A DNA stretch of 64,000 nt, from contig NZ_AHIL01000043.1 in NCBI RefSeq assembly GCF_000241525.1, forward strand, positions 451,424 through 515,423, in the 5' to 3' direction. This document shows, in pieces, positions 1 through 8,049 of the stretch. A program made the translations under genes and the position numbers. Each line of letters opens with the position of its first letter. Position 1 is the first letter of the stretch. Below the pieces are notes generated by a model. The model was not told the origin of the DNA and did not search any database. It saw only the letters and a program-made list of their open reading frames with translations. This DNA is from Comamonas testosteroni ATCC 11996 (GTDB taxonomy: Bacteria > Pseudomonadota > Gammaproteobacteria > Burkholderiales > Burkholderiaceae_C).

Positions 1-309
1 CTCCCGTGGCGGCACCAGGGCTCGAATCAGTGCCGCAAAGTTGCAAGGCATTCGTTACCGTGTGCATCCGTTGTAGCACCTCGCTCCTAATTTGAATAGA
101 CCGAGATTCCTACAAATACGCAGTAGCCACGACAGCCAAAACCGCAAACCGGATAGCGTAAAAATCGGTCAAGAAATATGACTCGAAATGAGCATAGAAG
201 TCTGCCCTCATTGAAGCAACAAAGCCCCCTATCTATCTGCCATCATTCAAGATTTCGACGACTCGAAAAACTGATCGGAACATCGATTTACAGGCAGTCG
301 AGGTGGCAT
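1..309. other. AT-richer stretch without a recognisable gene
   Basis: No open frame with coding character, RNA gene or repeat was recognised here. The base composition is visibly more AT-rich than the flanking genes. It lies beyond the terminator of the EamA exporter gene, so it is probably intergenic; any gene to the left is outside the window. Confidence 0.5.
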
Positions 310-336
310 AAAAAAAGCGCTGAACAAGCAGCGTTT
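310..336 (-). terminator. Intrinsic terminator downstream of the EamA exporter
   Basis: On the minus strand a short hairpin (CGCTG / CAGCG with a six-base loop) is followed directly by a run of seven Ts. It lies about 125 bases after the stop of the exporter gene and would end that transcript. Confidence 0.6.
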
Positions 337-460
337 TGAACTATTGCAGCTACAGAAAACAGAGCTTCCCGCCTAAATTTCAAGGGTTATTCACTAGAAA
401 TATTTCAGCAAAGCATTGATGAGCAAGCGCTAGCAGCATCTCTTTTCATAGCATGGGTAT

Positions 461-1360
461 TCATCCGGAAGTGGCTGCCGAAGCATCCACCGCGGGCGAT
501 TTGGCGCCTGGGCGCGTCACTGCACTGCCCATGGCCGCAGCCATGATGCAGGCAATGGCGGTCCACTGCGTGGCCGTCAGGTTCTCGCTGAGCAGCAGCA
601 TGCCCATCAGCGCTGCAATGGCTGGCTCGGTCGCCAGCGCAATGCCGAAGGTTGCAGGTGGCAGACGACGCAGAGCCAGCATTTCCAGTGAGTAGGGCAA
701 GGCACTGGAGATGGCCGCCACCATCAGCCCGAACAGAAGGATCGACGGCGTCAGCAGCTTGAGCCCTGCCTCGGCCACACCAAACGGCACCACCACCAAC
801 GCCGCGCACAGCAAGCCCAGAGAGACGGCCTGGCCGCTGGGGATATGGCCCAGCCTGCGCCCCAGCACGATGTAGGAGGCCCAGCAGACAGCGGCTCCGA
901 GCGCGCAGGCAATGCCCACTGGTGACAGGTTAAGGCCCGAAGCATTGCCGCCCAGAGGAAGAATCAAGGCTAGGCCGACCACCGCCAGCGCCAGCCAGAC
1001 AAAGTCCAGCGCGCGGCGTGAGTAGTAGATGGCCACAGCCAGCGGTCCCGAAAACTCGATGGCCACGGCCAGGCCAAACGGAATATCGCGCAGCGCCATG
1101 TAGAACATCAGATTCATGCCGCCCAGTGCCATGCCGAAAACCAGCAGAGCCAGTGCCTGCTGACGGTTGAGCGACCAGCGCCAGGGCCGCCAGACACACA
1201 CCAGAATCAACGCTGCAAAGCCCACTCGCAGTGCCGATGTGCCCTGGGCACCGATCAGGGGAAACAGCTGCTTGGCCAGCGAAGTCCCCAGCCCGAGTGC
1301 AGTGACCGAGCCCAACACGGCCAACACGGGCCACCAATGATTCCAGCTGTTCTTTGACAT
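461..1360 (-). CDS. EamA-family inner-membrane exporter (RhtA-like, threonine/homoserine type)
   Basis: A 299-residue, almost entirely hydrophobic protein with about ten membrane segments, the usual size for the drug/metabolite transporter superfamily. Two EamA repeats are visible: one carrying AIEFSGPLAVAI near residue 90, and a second with ATEPAIAALMG followed by a helix near residue 245. That pattern matches the RhtA branch, which exports threonine and homoserine by proton exchange. It is divergent from an Lrp/AsnC regulator only 88 bases away, the typical arrangement for an amino-acid exporter controlled by its neighbour. Family is solid; the substrate is inferred. Confidence 0.8.
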   Translation of the reverse strand: MSKNSWNHWWPVLAVLGSVTALGLGTSLAKQLFPLIGAQGTSALRVGFAALILVCVWRPWRWSLNRQQALALLVFGMALGGMNLMFYMALRDIPFGLAVAIEFSGPLAVAIYYSRRALDFVWLALAVVGLALILPLGGNASGLNLSPVGIACALGAAVCWASYIVLGRRLGHIPSGQAVSLGLLCAALVVVPFGVAEAGLKLLTPSILLFGLMVAAISSALPYSLEMLALRRLPPATFGIALATEPAIAALMGMLLLSENLTATQWTAIACIMAAAMGSAVTRPGAKSPAVDASAATSG

Positions 1361-1448
1361 AGGTGAGTACGATATTGCATGTCACCCGCGAAATTTGCTC
1401 GTTTTCAGCATTGAATCTGCAAGTTTCGCTCTCAACACATCCAACACC

Positions 1449-1925
1449 ATGCCTGCTGCCGATCTGGATTCCTTTGACCACGCGATTCTTGCCCTGCTCC
1501 AGCGCGACAACCTCATGCCACAGCGTCTGATTGCGGAGCACATCAACCTCTCGGCCCCAGCCGTGCAGCGGCGCATCAAACGATTGCAGGAAACCGGGGT
1601 GATTGCCGCCAATGTGGCCGTGCTGGAGCCCATCAAAGTGGGCCGCACGCTGACTGCGGTCATCACCGTGCAGTTGGTCAACGACAGGCCGGATCTGTCG
1701 CGCGGTTTCAGAGCACGGATAGCCGAGGAAGCGGCTGTGCAGCAGTGCTTCTATGTGACGGGCGAAACCGACTACATCCTGGTCGTCACGGCAACCGACA
1801 TGGATGATTACCAGGCCATCTGCAGACGCCTGTTCGAAGGGGACGAGAACATTCGCCGCTACAGCACCTCGATCGCACTGGAGCGTATCAAGACAGGGCT
1901 TCAGCTGCCACTGTCTGCGCCATAG
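1449..1925 (+). CDS. Lrp/AsnC family transcriptional regulator
   Basis: A 158-residue protein of normal Lrp size. Residues about 8-60 form the winged helix-turn-helix (FDHAILALLQRDN, then INLSAPAVQRRIKRL). Residues about 65-150 form the RAM/AsnC effector domain, with CFYVTGETDYILVV as the usual core strand. I chose the ATG at 1449 because an upstream in-frame TTG (1395) would add a non-conserved tail. It is divergent from the EamA exporter and probably regulates it in response to an amino acid; the effector cannot be read from the sequence. Confidence 0.88.
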   Translation: MPAADLDSFDHAILALLQRDNLMPQRLIAEHINLSAPAVQRRIKRLQETGVIAANVAVLEPIKVGRTLTAVITVQLVNDRPDLSRGFRARIAEEAAVQQCFYVTGETDYILVVTATDMDDYQAICRRLFEGDENIRRYSTSIALERIKTGLQLPLSAP

Positions 1926-2081
1926 GGTGGTGCGACTGCCCGGTCGGAGTTGATGTCGGACGAGGTCTGCCACCTGCCATGGAGATTGGCACTGGCGCCA
2001 CCGGAAACAAAATGCAACAATTACGTCATAAACCGGCTCAAATTCTGCACACAAACAAGAGTCCACTCTTGAGGAAACACG

Positions 2082-2390
2082 ATGAACGCTTCTTCCGCTA
2101 CCTCGCCCGATATGGCCACGCTGGTTGCCGATCGCACTCTGGACAAATATGCCAAGGACTACTTCCCCCGGCGAGAGCAAGTGACGATTGCCTTTCGTGG
2201 CGATATTGCCGAGAGGCACAACTACGACAAGATCCGCCCGCTCTCCGAAGCCCAGCGTCACGGCAAGCATATTGTGGTGATCGAGGGCCAGAGCCAGAAG
2301 ACCGGAGCCACAGGCCACTATCGCATTGAATGCAATAGCTGGAACCTCATCGAGGCCGTAGGCCTGTGGGAACAAGCCTCAGAGGCTTGA
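2082..2390 (+). CDS. Small hypothetical protein
   Basis: A 102-residue soluble protein with no signal peptide and no motif I recognise. The start has a good ribosome-binding site (GAGG a few bases upstream of the ATG). Codon usage looks genuine. The C-terminal half contains HYRIECNSWNLIEAVGLWEQ. It lies alone between the Lrp gene and the convergent LysE-type exporter, so context does not suggest a function. Confidence 0.65.
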   Translation: MNASSATSPDMATLVADRTLDKYAKDYFPRREQVTIAFRGDIAERHNYDKIRPLSEAQRHGKHIVVIEGQSQKTGATGHYRIECNSWNLIEAVGLWEQASEA

Positions 2391-2448
2391 AACCCAATAC
2401 AGGAGTGTGAAAGAGCCTGCAATGAATGGCGCTGGCGCAACTTGAGAC

Positions 2449-3099
2449 TCAAATTTCCATTCCCAAAGCGCTGCTCGCCACCCACCAGGCCAGACACAGC
2501 ATCATCACACCAGTGATGCCATCCATGACGCGCCAGGCACCGGGGTTCGCAAACAGGTGCTTGAGACGGCGCCCCGCCATCGCCAGCAGCACAAACCAGA
2601 GGCAGCTGGCCGAGGCCGCCCCAATCACATAGGACCAGCGGCCTGCACCCTCCTGCTGGGCGCCAATCGAGCCCATCAGCAACACCGTATCCAGGTACAC
2701 ATGAGGATTGAGCAAAGTGATGGCTGCCAGCGCAGCCAGCACGCTCATCATTCCGCGTGGTGCCGCCCTGCGCTCGCCGGCCTCCATGGCCGCATCCGGC
2801 GCCAGCCACATGCGCCGCAAGGCGAAAAGGCCATAGGCCAGCAAGAATGCGGCTCCGCCCAGCGTCAGATACTGGGCCAATGCCGGATACCTGGCCAGCA
2901 TCTGCGCCATGCCGGCCACCCCCAGCGCAACCAGCAGCCCGTCGCTGAGCACACACAGAGCCACGCAGGCCTTCACATGTTCGCCCTGCACTGCCTGACG
3001 CAGCACATACAGGTTCTGGGCACCTATGGAAACGATGAGCGAAGCGCACACTGTAAAGCCTGCAATCCAGGCGGAATAAAAATTAGTTGTCATGTCCAT
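2449..3099 (-). CDS. LysE/ArgO family basic amino acid exporter
   Basis: A 216-residue membrane protein of the LysE/RhtB translocator family, with about six membrane segments. It begins with a hydrophobic helix ending in IGAQNLYVLRQAVQGEH, the hallmark N-terminal motif of LysE and ArgO; LLNPHVYLDTVLLMGSIGAQ near residue 130 is the second conserved block. The family exports lysine and arginine. It is divergent from an ArgP/LysG-type LysR regulator, with a palindrome between them, as in other lysE-lysG pairs. ATGs at 3099 and 3093 are both possible; a GAGGAG precedes the first. Confidence 0.88.
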   Translation of the reverse strand: MDMTTNFYSAWIAGFTVCASLIVSIGAQNLYVLRQAVQGEHVKACVALCVLSDGLLVALGVAGMAQMLARYPALAQYLTLGGAAFLLAYGLFALRRMWLAPDAAMEAGERRAAPRGMMSVLAALAAITLLNPHVYLDTVLLMGSIGAQQEGAGRWSYVIGAASASCLWFVLLAMAGRRLKHLFANPGAWRVMDGITGVMMLCLAWWVASSALGMEI

Positions 3100-3151
3100 G
3101 AGCCGCTGACTCCTCCAAACCGGCCCGGATTCTTGCTCTGCGCAGCAATTA

Positions 3152-3169
3152 AGTAAAATTACATTTACT
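3152..3169. promoter_or_regulatory. Palindrome in the lysE-argP divergent promoter region
   Basis: AGTAAA, six bases, then TTTACT form a perfect interrupted inverted repeat in a short AT-rich patch between the exporter and its LysR-type regulator. Size and position fit a LysR operator, probably the ArgP/LysG binding site. The protein-site link is inferred. Confidence 0.5.
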
Positions 3170-3190
3170 CAATTCAATGAAGAATTTCTA

Positions 3191-4111
3191 ATGTTGGACT
3201 ACGCGGGACTGGAAGCACTTGCCGCCGTATTGCGCGAAGGGAGCTTCGAGCGTGCAGCGCGCAAGCTGCATGTCACACCCTCCGCCATCTCCCAGCGCAT
3301 CAAGCTGCTCGAGGAACGCGTGGGGCAGGTACTGGTGCTGCGCGGCACGCCCTGCACCGGCACGGAGGCTGGCCGGCGCCTGTGCCTGCATGTGGAGCAG
3401 GTAGCGCTGCTGGAAAACGATTTGCGACGCAAGAACCCCGAGCTGATCCCGGAAGGACAGACCGCCCTGCCCACGTTGAAGCTTGCAGTCAATGCCGACT
3501 CCCTGTCGACCTGGTTCATGGATGCCATGGCGACCTTCACGCAGGACGGCAACGAATTGCTGGACATCAGCATTGACGACCAGGACCACACGGCCAAACG
3601 CATCAAGGAAGGCGAAGTCATGGCCGCGGTCACGGCCACGGGTTCGGCGATTGCAGGGTGCAACACCTGGCCGCTGGGCCGCATGCGCTATATCGCCGTG
3701 GCCAGCCCTGAGTTTGTGCAGCGCCACCTGGGCCAAGCCGAATCAGACCGGGAGTTGGCCCAGATGCTGGCCAAGGCGCCAATGATGTACTACGGGCGCA
3801 AGGACAGCCTGCAGGACCAATGGCTGCACGGCCTGGGGCTGGACGGACGACGCAACAATGCACGTCACTTTCTGCCCTCCAACCAGGGCTACACCCGTGC
3901 CGTGGAACTGGGCATGGGCTGGGGCATGCACCCGGCCCAGTTAATCACCCCGCAACTGGCCAGCGGCGATCTGATGGAACTGCTTCCGGGCAGAGATCTC
4001 CACATCCCCATGTACTGGGCCCACACCCGCAATGCCCAGACCAGCCTGCAGCGACTGACCGACTGCATCATTCATGCTGCAGCTGCCTGGCTGGAGCCCA
4101 TGCAGGACTAG
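3191..4111 (+). CDS. argP: LysR-family regulator of the ArgP/LysG type
   Basis: A 306-residue LysR regulator. Residues 1-60 form the helix-turn-helix (DYAGLEALAAVLREGSFERAA, then TPSAISQRIKLLEERVG), which is the ArgP/IciA/LysG pattern rather than the generic LysR one. The remainder is the two-lobed effector domain, with LAVNADSLSTWF at its start as in ArgP. The divergent LysE/ArgO exporter is the expected target, induced by lysine or arginine. The gene ends one base before the stop of the convergent small membrane protein gene. Confidence 0.85.
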   Translation: MLDYAGLEALAAVLREGSFERAARKLHVTPSAISQRIKLLEERVGQVLVLRGTPCTGTEAGRRLCLHVEQVALLENDLRRKNPELIPEGQTALPTLKLAVNADSLSTWFMDAMATFTQDGNELLDISIDDQDHTAKRIKEGEVMAAVTATGSAIAGCNTWPLGRMRYIAVASPEFVQRHLGQAESDRELAQMLAKAPMMYYGRKDSLQDQWLHGLGLDGRRNNARHFLPSNQGYTRAVELGMGWGMHPAQLITPQLASGDLMELLPGRDLHIPMYWAHTRNAQTSLQRLTDCIIHAAAAWLEPMQD

Positions 4112-4112
4112 C

Positions 4113-4442
4113 TCAGGCGGCAGCAGGCTTTTTCAGGCCGTAATAAAACACCCATGCAGCCGCCAGATACAGCAAGGGATAAAGCGCCAGATAAGGAGCC
4201 AGGTGCAGATAGGCGGGCCAGCGCTGTGGCGCGAAAAAGCTTGCATACACCAAGGCCGCGAGCAATGCCCCGCTACCCGTCAGCAGACCGGCATAGGCCA
4301 GCAAGGTGGCCAGGCGCAAGCCCGGCCTGCCGCGCTCGACCAGCCGCAACCGCCCCGAGCGCAGCTGCACGGGAATCTGATAGAGGCGAGCAAGTGCCAT
4401 CAGAAAGACGATGGGCACCAGGATCAGAGGCAGAAAAAACAT
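4113..4442 (-). CDS. Small hypothetical membrane protein
   Basis: 109 residues with three probable membrane segments: residues about 2-18, 47-68 and 80-102. The charged stretch between the first two (RSGRLRLVERGRPG) would be cytoplasmic. I do not recognise the family. It begins 14 bases after the stop of the DUF2721 gene and is probably co-transcribed with it; a GAGGGA lies about ten bases before its ATG. Confidence 0.65.
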   Translation of the reverse strand: MFFLPLILVPIVFLMALARLYQIPVQLRSGRLRLVERGRPGLRLATLLAYAGLLTGSGALLAALVYASFFAPQRWPAYLHLAPYLALYPLLYLAAAWVFYYGLKKPAAA

Positions 4443-4456
4443 GTCTCGCAGATCCC

Positions 4457-4954
4457 TCAGGGACGGCGCTCGGACTCCCCCACATGGCGCACGGCCGCCC
4501 TGGCCTGGCTGAGCATATGAAAGTCAAGAATGCGTGTCGCCATGATGGTCTCCCAGAGAAAGCAGCACAGCGCCAGCACAAAGGCCAGCACCCCCAGCAG
4601 AAAGCTGAAAACGGCATAGCCGTGGCCGCTGACGCCGTAGGCCTGACCCACGAACAGCAGCACGATGGTCAGCCCTATGCACATGCCGCACAGCGTCAGC
4701 AGCGCAATGGAGACGTTGGCCAGCCGCCCGCGCTCGCGCAGAAAATGCAGCTCCTTGAGGTGGCGCGCGATCAGATCGTGATCCTCCAGCGTGCGCAGGC
4801 TTTCCTCCAGCTTGCGGGCTCGGTCAATGATGCGGGCCAGCCGCCCCGCTACGGAGCCAATCATGCCGGCCACGGCAGTCAGAAAAAAAACCGGCGCGAC
4901 AGCGAGCTGAATGCTGTGGGTGACGGTCTGTGCGTCGATGGACCAGATACTCAT
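4457..4954 (-). CDS. DUF2721 family membrane protein
   Basis: A 165-residue protein that fits DUF2721: a first membrane helix (AVAPVFFLTAVAGMIGSVAGRLARIIDRAR), a charged, probably coiled segment, and two closely spaced helices in the second half. The start at 4954 is preferred over an upstream in-frame codon at 5029 because GAGGAC sits at the right distance before this ATG and the protein then opens with MSIWSIDAQTV. The function of the family is unknown. It heads a two-gene unit with the small membrane protein. Confidence 0.75.
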   Translation of the reverse strand: MSIWSIDAQTVTHSIQLAVAPVFFLTAVAGMIGSVAGRLARIIDRARKLEESLRTLEDHDLIARHLKELHFLRERGRLANVSIALLTLCGMCIGLTIVLLFVGQAYGVSGHGYAVFSFLLGVLAFVLALCCFLWETIMATRILDFHMLSQARAAVRHVGESERRP

Positions 4955-5274
4955 GATGTCCTCAGAATCGGGGGCTTTCTCAGCCTCTATTTTGTGCACA
5001 AATGTCAGCTCAGTTTTGACTGCGGACACTCAAAAATAGCCGCCGCCGACATTTCAGGCGGCTGCAGCCTGTTTGGACATCGGATATCGATCACGGGCAG
5101 TGCCGCCACAGTGCCTGAACCTGCACCAGCGCCTTGCTGAACGCGATGCCTACCTTGTGCCGTGCCTCGTTGCCCCAAAGGAATCGCCCTGATCTCCCAG
5201 ACGATGTCTGGATGCGCTGCTATATAATTTTTCGTTGAAACAAGTCTCGGCACGGCCGTGCCGCAGGCTTTTTC

Positions 5275-5500
5275 TCCATGCGACAGGTGCCCGGTGCTTC
5301 ATCGGGTTAAACGGGAACAAGGTTCAAAGCCTTGGCTGCCCCCGCAACGGTAAGCAGATCAAACCACTTCATGGCTTTTGCGCTTGCAGGAGCCTGTCAC
5401 TGGTGTTTTACGTGGCCTCTTCGACGAGGTGCGCGGCAACGCCGGGAAGGCGAAGTAACATGCCTCGCGCAATCTGCCAGCCCGGATACCGGCCTGTTGA
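5275..5500 (+). promoter_or_regulatory. Cobalamin riboswitch upstream of btuCD (copy 1)
   Basis: Carries the conserved blocks of the AdoCbl riboswitch in order: acaggtgcc near 5283, aacgggaa near 5310, the core gctgcccccgcaacggtaag at 5335-5354, and the B12 box (agcccggataccggcctg) around 5479-5496. It lies about 230 bases upstream of the btuC start. Sequestration of the downstream leader in the presence of cobalamin is expected; the expression platform was not resolved. Confidence 0.92.
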
Positions 5501-5727
5501 GCGCTGACCGTCCGGACCCAGTTCCGGCAGTCGGCATGTGCAACGAACGTCTGCGGGGAGCAGCGTGACGGCAACAGGCTGCGAGGCCCGCCCTCCGCCC
5601 GATCTCGTCACCAGCATGCAGACCGTCTGCCCTGGCTAATGACAATGAGACACCTTGCACAGGCTTTTGCCTCGCGCCTCGGGCCCGCTGGCGCCATGCC
5701 CACCCGGGCCACCGCCTGGCTGCAGCC

Positions 5728-6813
5728 ATGACCCAGCCGTTGACACAGATGTTCGTCCAGCAACGCCATCAGCTGAAGCTATGGCTGGCCGTGTTGACGG
5801 CAGTGCTGCTGCTGTCTCTGACTCTGGCCATCACCTTGGGGCCGGTACGGATCGCCCCCGGGCAAGCCTGGCAGATCACGGCTTATGAGCTGGGTCAGCG
5901 CCTGGGCCTGGACTGGCCTTCAGGCAGCTGGAGCAGCGCCCAGTACCAGATTGTCTGGCGCGTGCGCCTGCCGCGCGTATTGCTGGCAGCCCTGACCGGC
6001 GCAGGCCTTGCGCTGGTCGGCGTAGCCATGCAGGCCATGGTGCGCAATCCGCTGGCCGACCCCTATCTGCTTGGCGTTTCATCCGGTGCGTCGGTCGGGG
6101 CCGTAAGCGTGCTGGCCTTCGGTGCACTGGCATTCGCCGGCGAGCTGGCCTTGCCGCTGGGCGCTTTCAGCGGTGCGCTGCTGGCCTGTGTGGCCGTGTA
6201 CTTGCTGGCCCATGCCAATGGACGATTGCAGGCATCGCGACTCATTCTGGGCGGCGTGGCCATTGCCTACTGCCTGGGCGGCGTCACCAGCCTGATTGTG
6301 CTGACGGCAGATCAGCGTGAGCTGGCCAACTCCGTGCTCACCTGGACCCTGGGCAGTCTGGCCGGAACCCGCTGGCAGGAGCTGGGCCTGCCGGCTGCCT
6401 TGCTGGCGGCGGGCGTGGCCCTGCTGCTGGCACAGGCCCGCTCACTCAATGCACTGCTGGCAGGCGAAGAGACCGCCGCCACGCTCGGGGTGGACACCAC
6501 CCGCACCAGGCGCTGGCTATTCGTTCTGGTCTCGATGGTGACGGGCGTGCTGGTGGCGCTGACGGGTCCGATCGGCTTTGTCGGCCTCATCGTGCCCCAT
6601 GTCGCCCGCATGCTGGTCGGCTCCGAGCACCGGCGCGTGCTGCCTGTGGCCGCGCTCACAGGTGCCATCTTCCTGATCTGGGTCGATGTGTTCTCGCGCA
6701 TCAGCTTTGCCCCCGCCGAAGTACCCGTGGGGGTCATCACCTCGCTGCTGGGCGGCCCCTTCTTTGTCTGGATGCTGTGCCGCAAGAGCGTGCGGGAAAA
6801 GGGCAACCCGTGA
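5728..6813 (+). CDS. btuC: Corrinoid/iron-type ABC transporter permease (BtuC/FecCD family)
   Basis: A 361-residue inner-membrane permease of the FecCD/BtuC family with about ten membrane helices. The diagnostic block is GVAMQAMVRNPLADPYLLG followed by SSGASVGA near residues 97-122, and the GPIGFVGLIVPHVARMLVG coupling loop near residue 280. It sits directly behind a cobalamin riboswitch, so the substrate is most likely cobalamin or another corrinoid rather than a siderophore. It overlaps the ATPase gene by four bases (GTGA), implying translational coupling. A second btuCDF set lies at 54.8-57.6 kb. Confidence 0.85.
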   Translation: MTQPLTQMFVQQRHQLKLWLAVLTAVLLLSLTLAITLGPVRIAPGQAWQITAYELGQRLGLDWPSGSWSSAQYQIVWRVRLPRVLLAALTGAGLALVGVAMQAMVRNPLADPYLLGVSSGASVGAVSVLAFGALAFAGELALPLGAFSGALLACVAVYLLAHANGRLQASRLILGGVAIAYCLGGVTSLIVLTADQRELANSVLTWTLGSLAGTRWQELGLPAALLAAGVALLLAQARSLNALLAGEETAATLGVDTTRTRRWLFVLVSMVTGVLVALTGPIGFVGLIVPHVARMLVGSEHRRVLPVAALTGAIFLIWVDVFSRISFAPAEVPVGVITSLLGGPFFVWMLCRKSVREKGNP

Positions 6814-7607
6814 GTGCCGCACCCAGCTCTTCCTGCCTGCTGGAGGCCAGCCGCCTGCATTGGCAAACGGCGGCCGCCTCCATTGTCAAGGACATCAGCC
6901 TACATATCCGGCATGGCGAACTGGTCGGCCTGCTCGGCCCCAACGGCAGCGGCAAGTCCACCCTGCTGCGCATGATCTACCGCATGCTCAGGCCTGCCAG
7001 CGGTGCGGTCTGCATAGATGGACAGGACGTCTGGCAGCGAAGCGCTCGCGACAATGCCCGCTCCATGGCGGTACTGACCCAGGAAAACACCAGCGAGTTC
7101 GATCTGCGCGTCTGCGATGTGGTGCTCATGGGTCGCACGCCTCACCAGAGCTCTTTCGCCCGGGACAGCGAGCAAGACTTTCACATCGTCGCCCAGTCCC
7201 TGGCCCAGGTCCGTGCCCAGTCGCTGGCGCAGCGCATGTTTTCGACCCTGTCAGGGGGCGAGAAGCAGCGCGTGCTCATGGCCAGAGCACTGGCCCAGCA
7301 GACCAGGCTGCTGGTGCTGGACGAGCCCACCAACCACCTGGACGTACGCCACCAGTTCGAGCTGATGAACCTGATCCGCAGCCTGGGCCTGACCACGCTG
7401 GCCGCGCTGCACGAGCTGCCACTGGCTGCCCACTACTGCGACCGTCTGTACCTGCTCAAGGCAGGAGAACTGGTGGCACAGGGCACACCGGCCCAGGTGC
7501 TGACCTCCCAGACCATTGCCGAGGTCTACGGCGTGCATGCCCAGGTACGCCTGAGCGAGCGCAGCGGCAGACCGCTGATCGAGTTCATGCCGGACGAGTT
7601 GCTCTAA
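6810..7607 (+). CDS. btuD: Corrinoid ABC transporter ATP-binding protein (BtuD-like)
   Basis: A 265-residue ABC ATPase. Walker A is GPNGSGKST (near residue 45), the signature is LSGGEKQRV and Walker B is LLVLDEPTNHLD; a switch histidine follows in ALHELPLAA. I prefer the GTG at 6810, which overlaps the permease stop as GTGA, over an upstream GTG at 6777. It powers the permease encoded just before. A second riboswitch starts about 60 bases after its stop, separating it from the receptor gene. Confidence 0.87.
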   Translation: MSAAPSSSCLLEASRLHWQTAAASIVKDISLHIRHGELVGLLGPNGSGKSTLLRMIYRMLRPASGAVCIDGQDVWQRSARDNARSMAVLTQENTSEFDLRVCDVVLMGRTPHQSSFARDSEQDFHIVAQSLAQVRAQSLAQRMFSTLSGGEKQRVLMARALAQQTRLLVLDEPTNHLDVRHQFELMNLIRSLGLTTLAALHELPLAAHYCDRLYLLKAGELVAQGTPAQVLTSQTIAEVYGVHAQVRLSERSGRPLIEFMPDELL

Positions 7608-7667
7608 ATCCCTCTGCGTTTCGCCCGGGGACTGATAAACTCTCGCGGCGCCTTGATGGCGCTTCGT

Positions 7668-7905
7668 TTCGGAAGGTGCTCGCTTGAAGCGAGTGAAACG
7701 GGAACAAGGTCTGATCGCAAGCTCAGGAAGCCTTGGCTGCCCCCGCAACGGTAAACAGGTCAACACACTCATGCGAGCGCATCAACGCTTGCAGCCACTG
7801 GACATGATCCGGCCCCTCGCATCGCGACGGTCTGCATCTTTCGGGAAGGCGAGTCGTGAATTCAGCAATGAATTGCCTGTGAGCCCGGAGACCGGCCTGC
7901 CGATG
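7668..7905 (+). promoter_or_regulatory. Cobalamin riboswitch upstream of the TonB receptor (copy 2)
   Basis: Conserved elements in order: ggaaggtgc at about 7671, aaacgggaacaaggt near 7695, the core gctgcccccgcaacggtaaa at 7736-7755, the gaaggcgag block near 7843 and the B12 box gagcccggagaccggcctgc at 7880-7900. A hairpin follows immediately (CCGCCC, four-base loop CTCG, GGGCGG at 7914-7929). It may be part of the expression platform, though its T-run is weak. Confidence 0.93.
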
Positions 7906-8049
7906 ACTCAACTCCGCCCCTCGGGGCGGTCTTTACGAAAACTGTCTGCGGGGTGCGGATAGCGGCCAGAAAGTGGATTGCGTCATGCCTGAAAAAGGCG
8001 GACCTGTCTGCGGCACAGCTATCCCTTCAGGCAGTTTCGGCCTCGTGAT

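Noticed and set aside
930..2375. 481-residue minus-strand frame across the EamA and Lrp genes
   Set aside because: Shadow frame; it crosses two well-supported genes and a promoter region.
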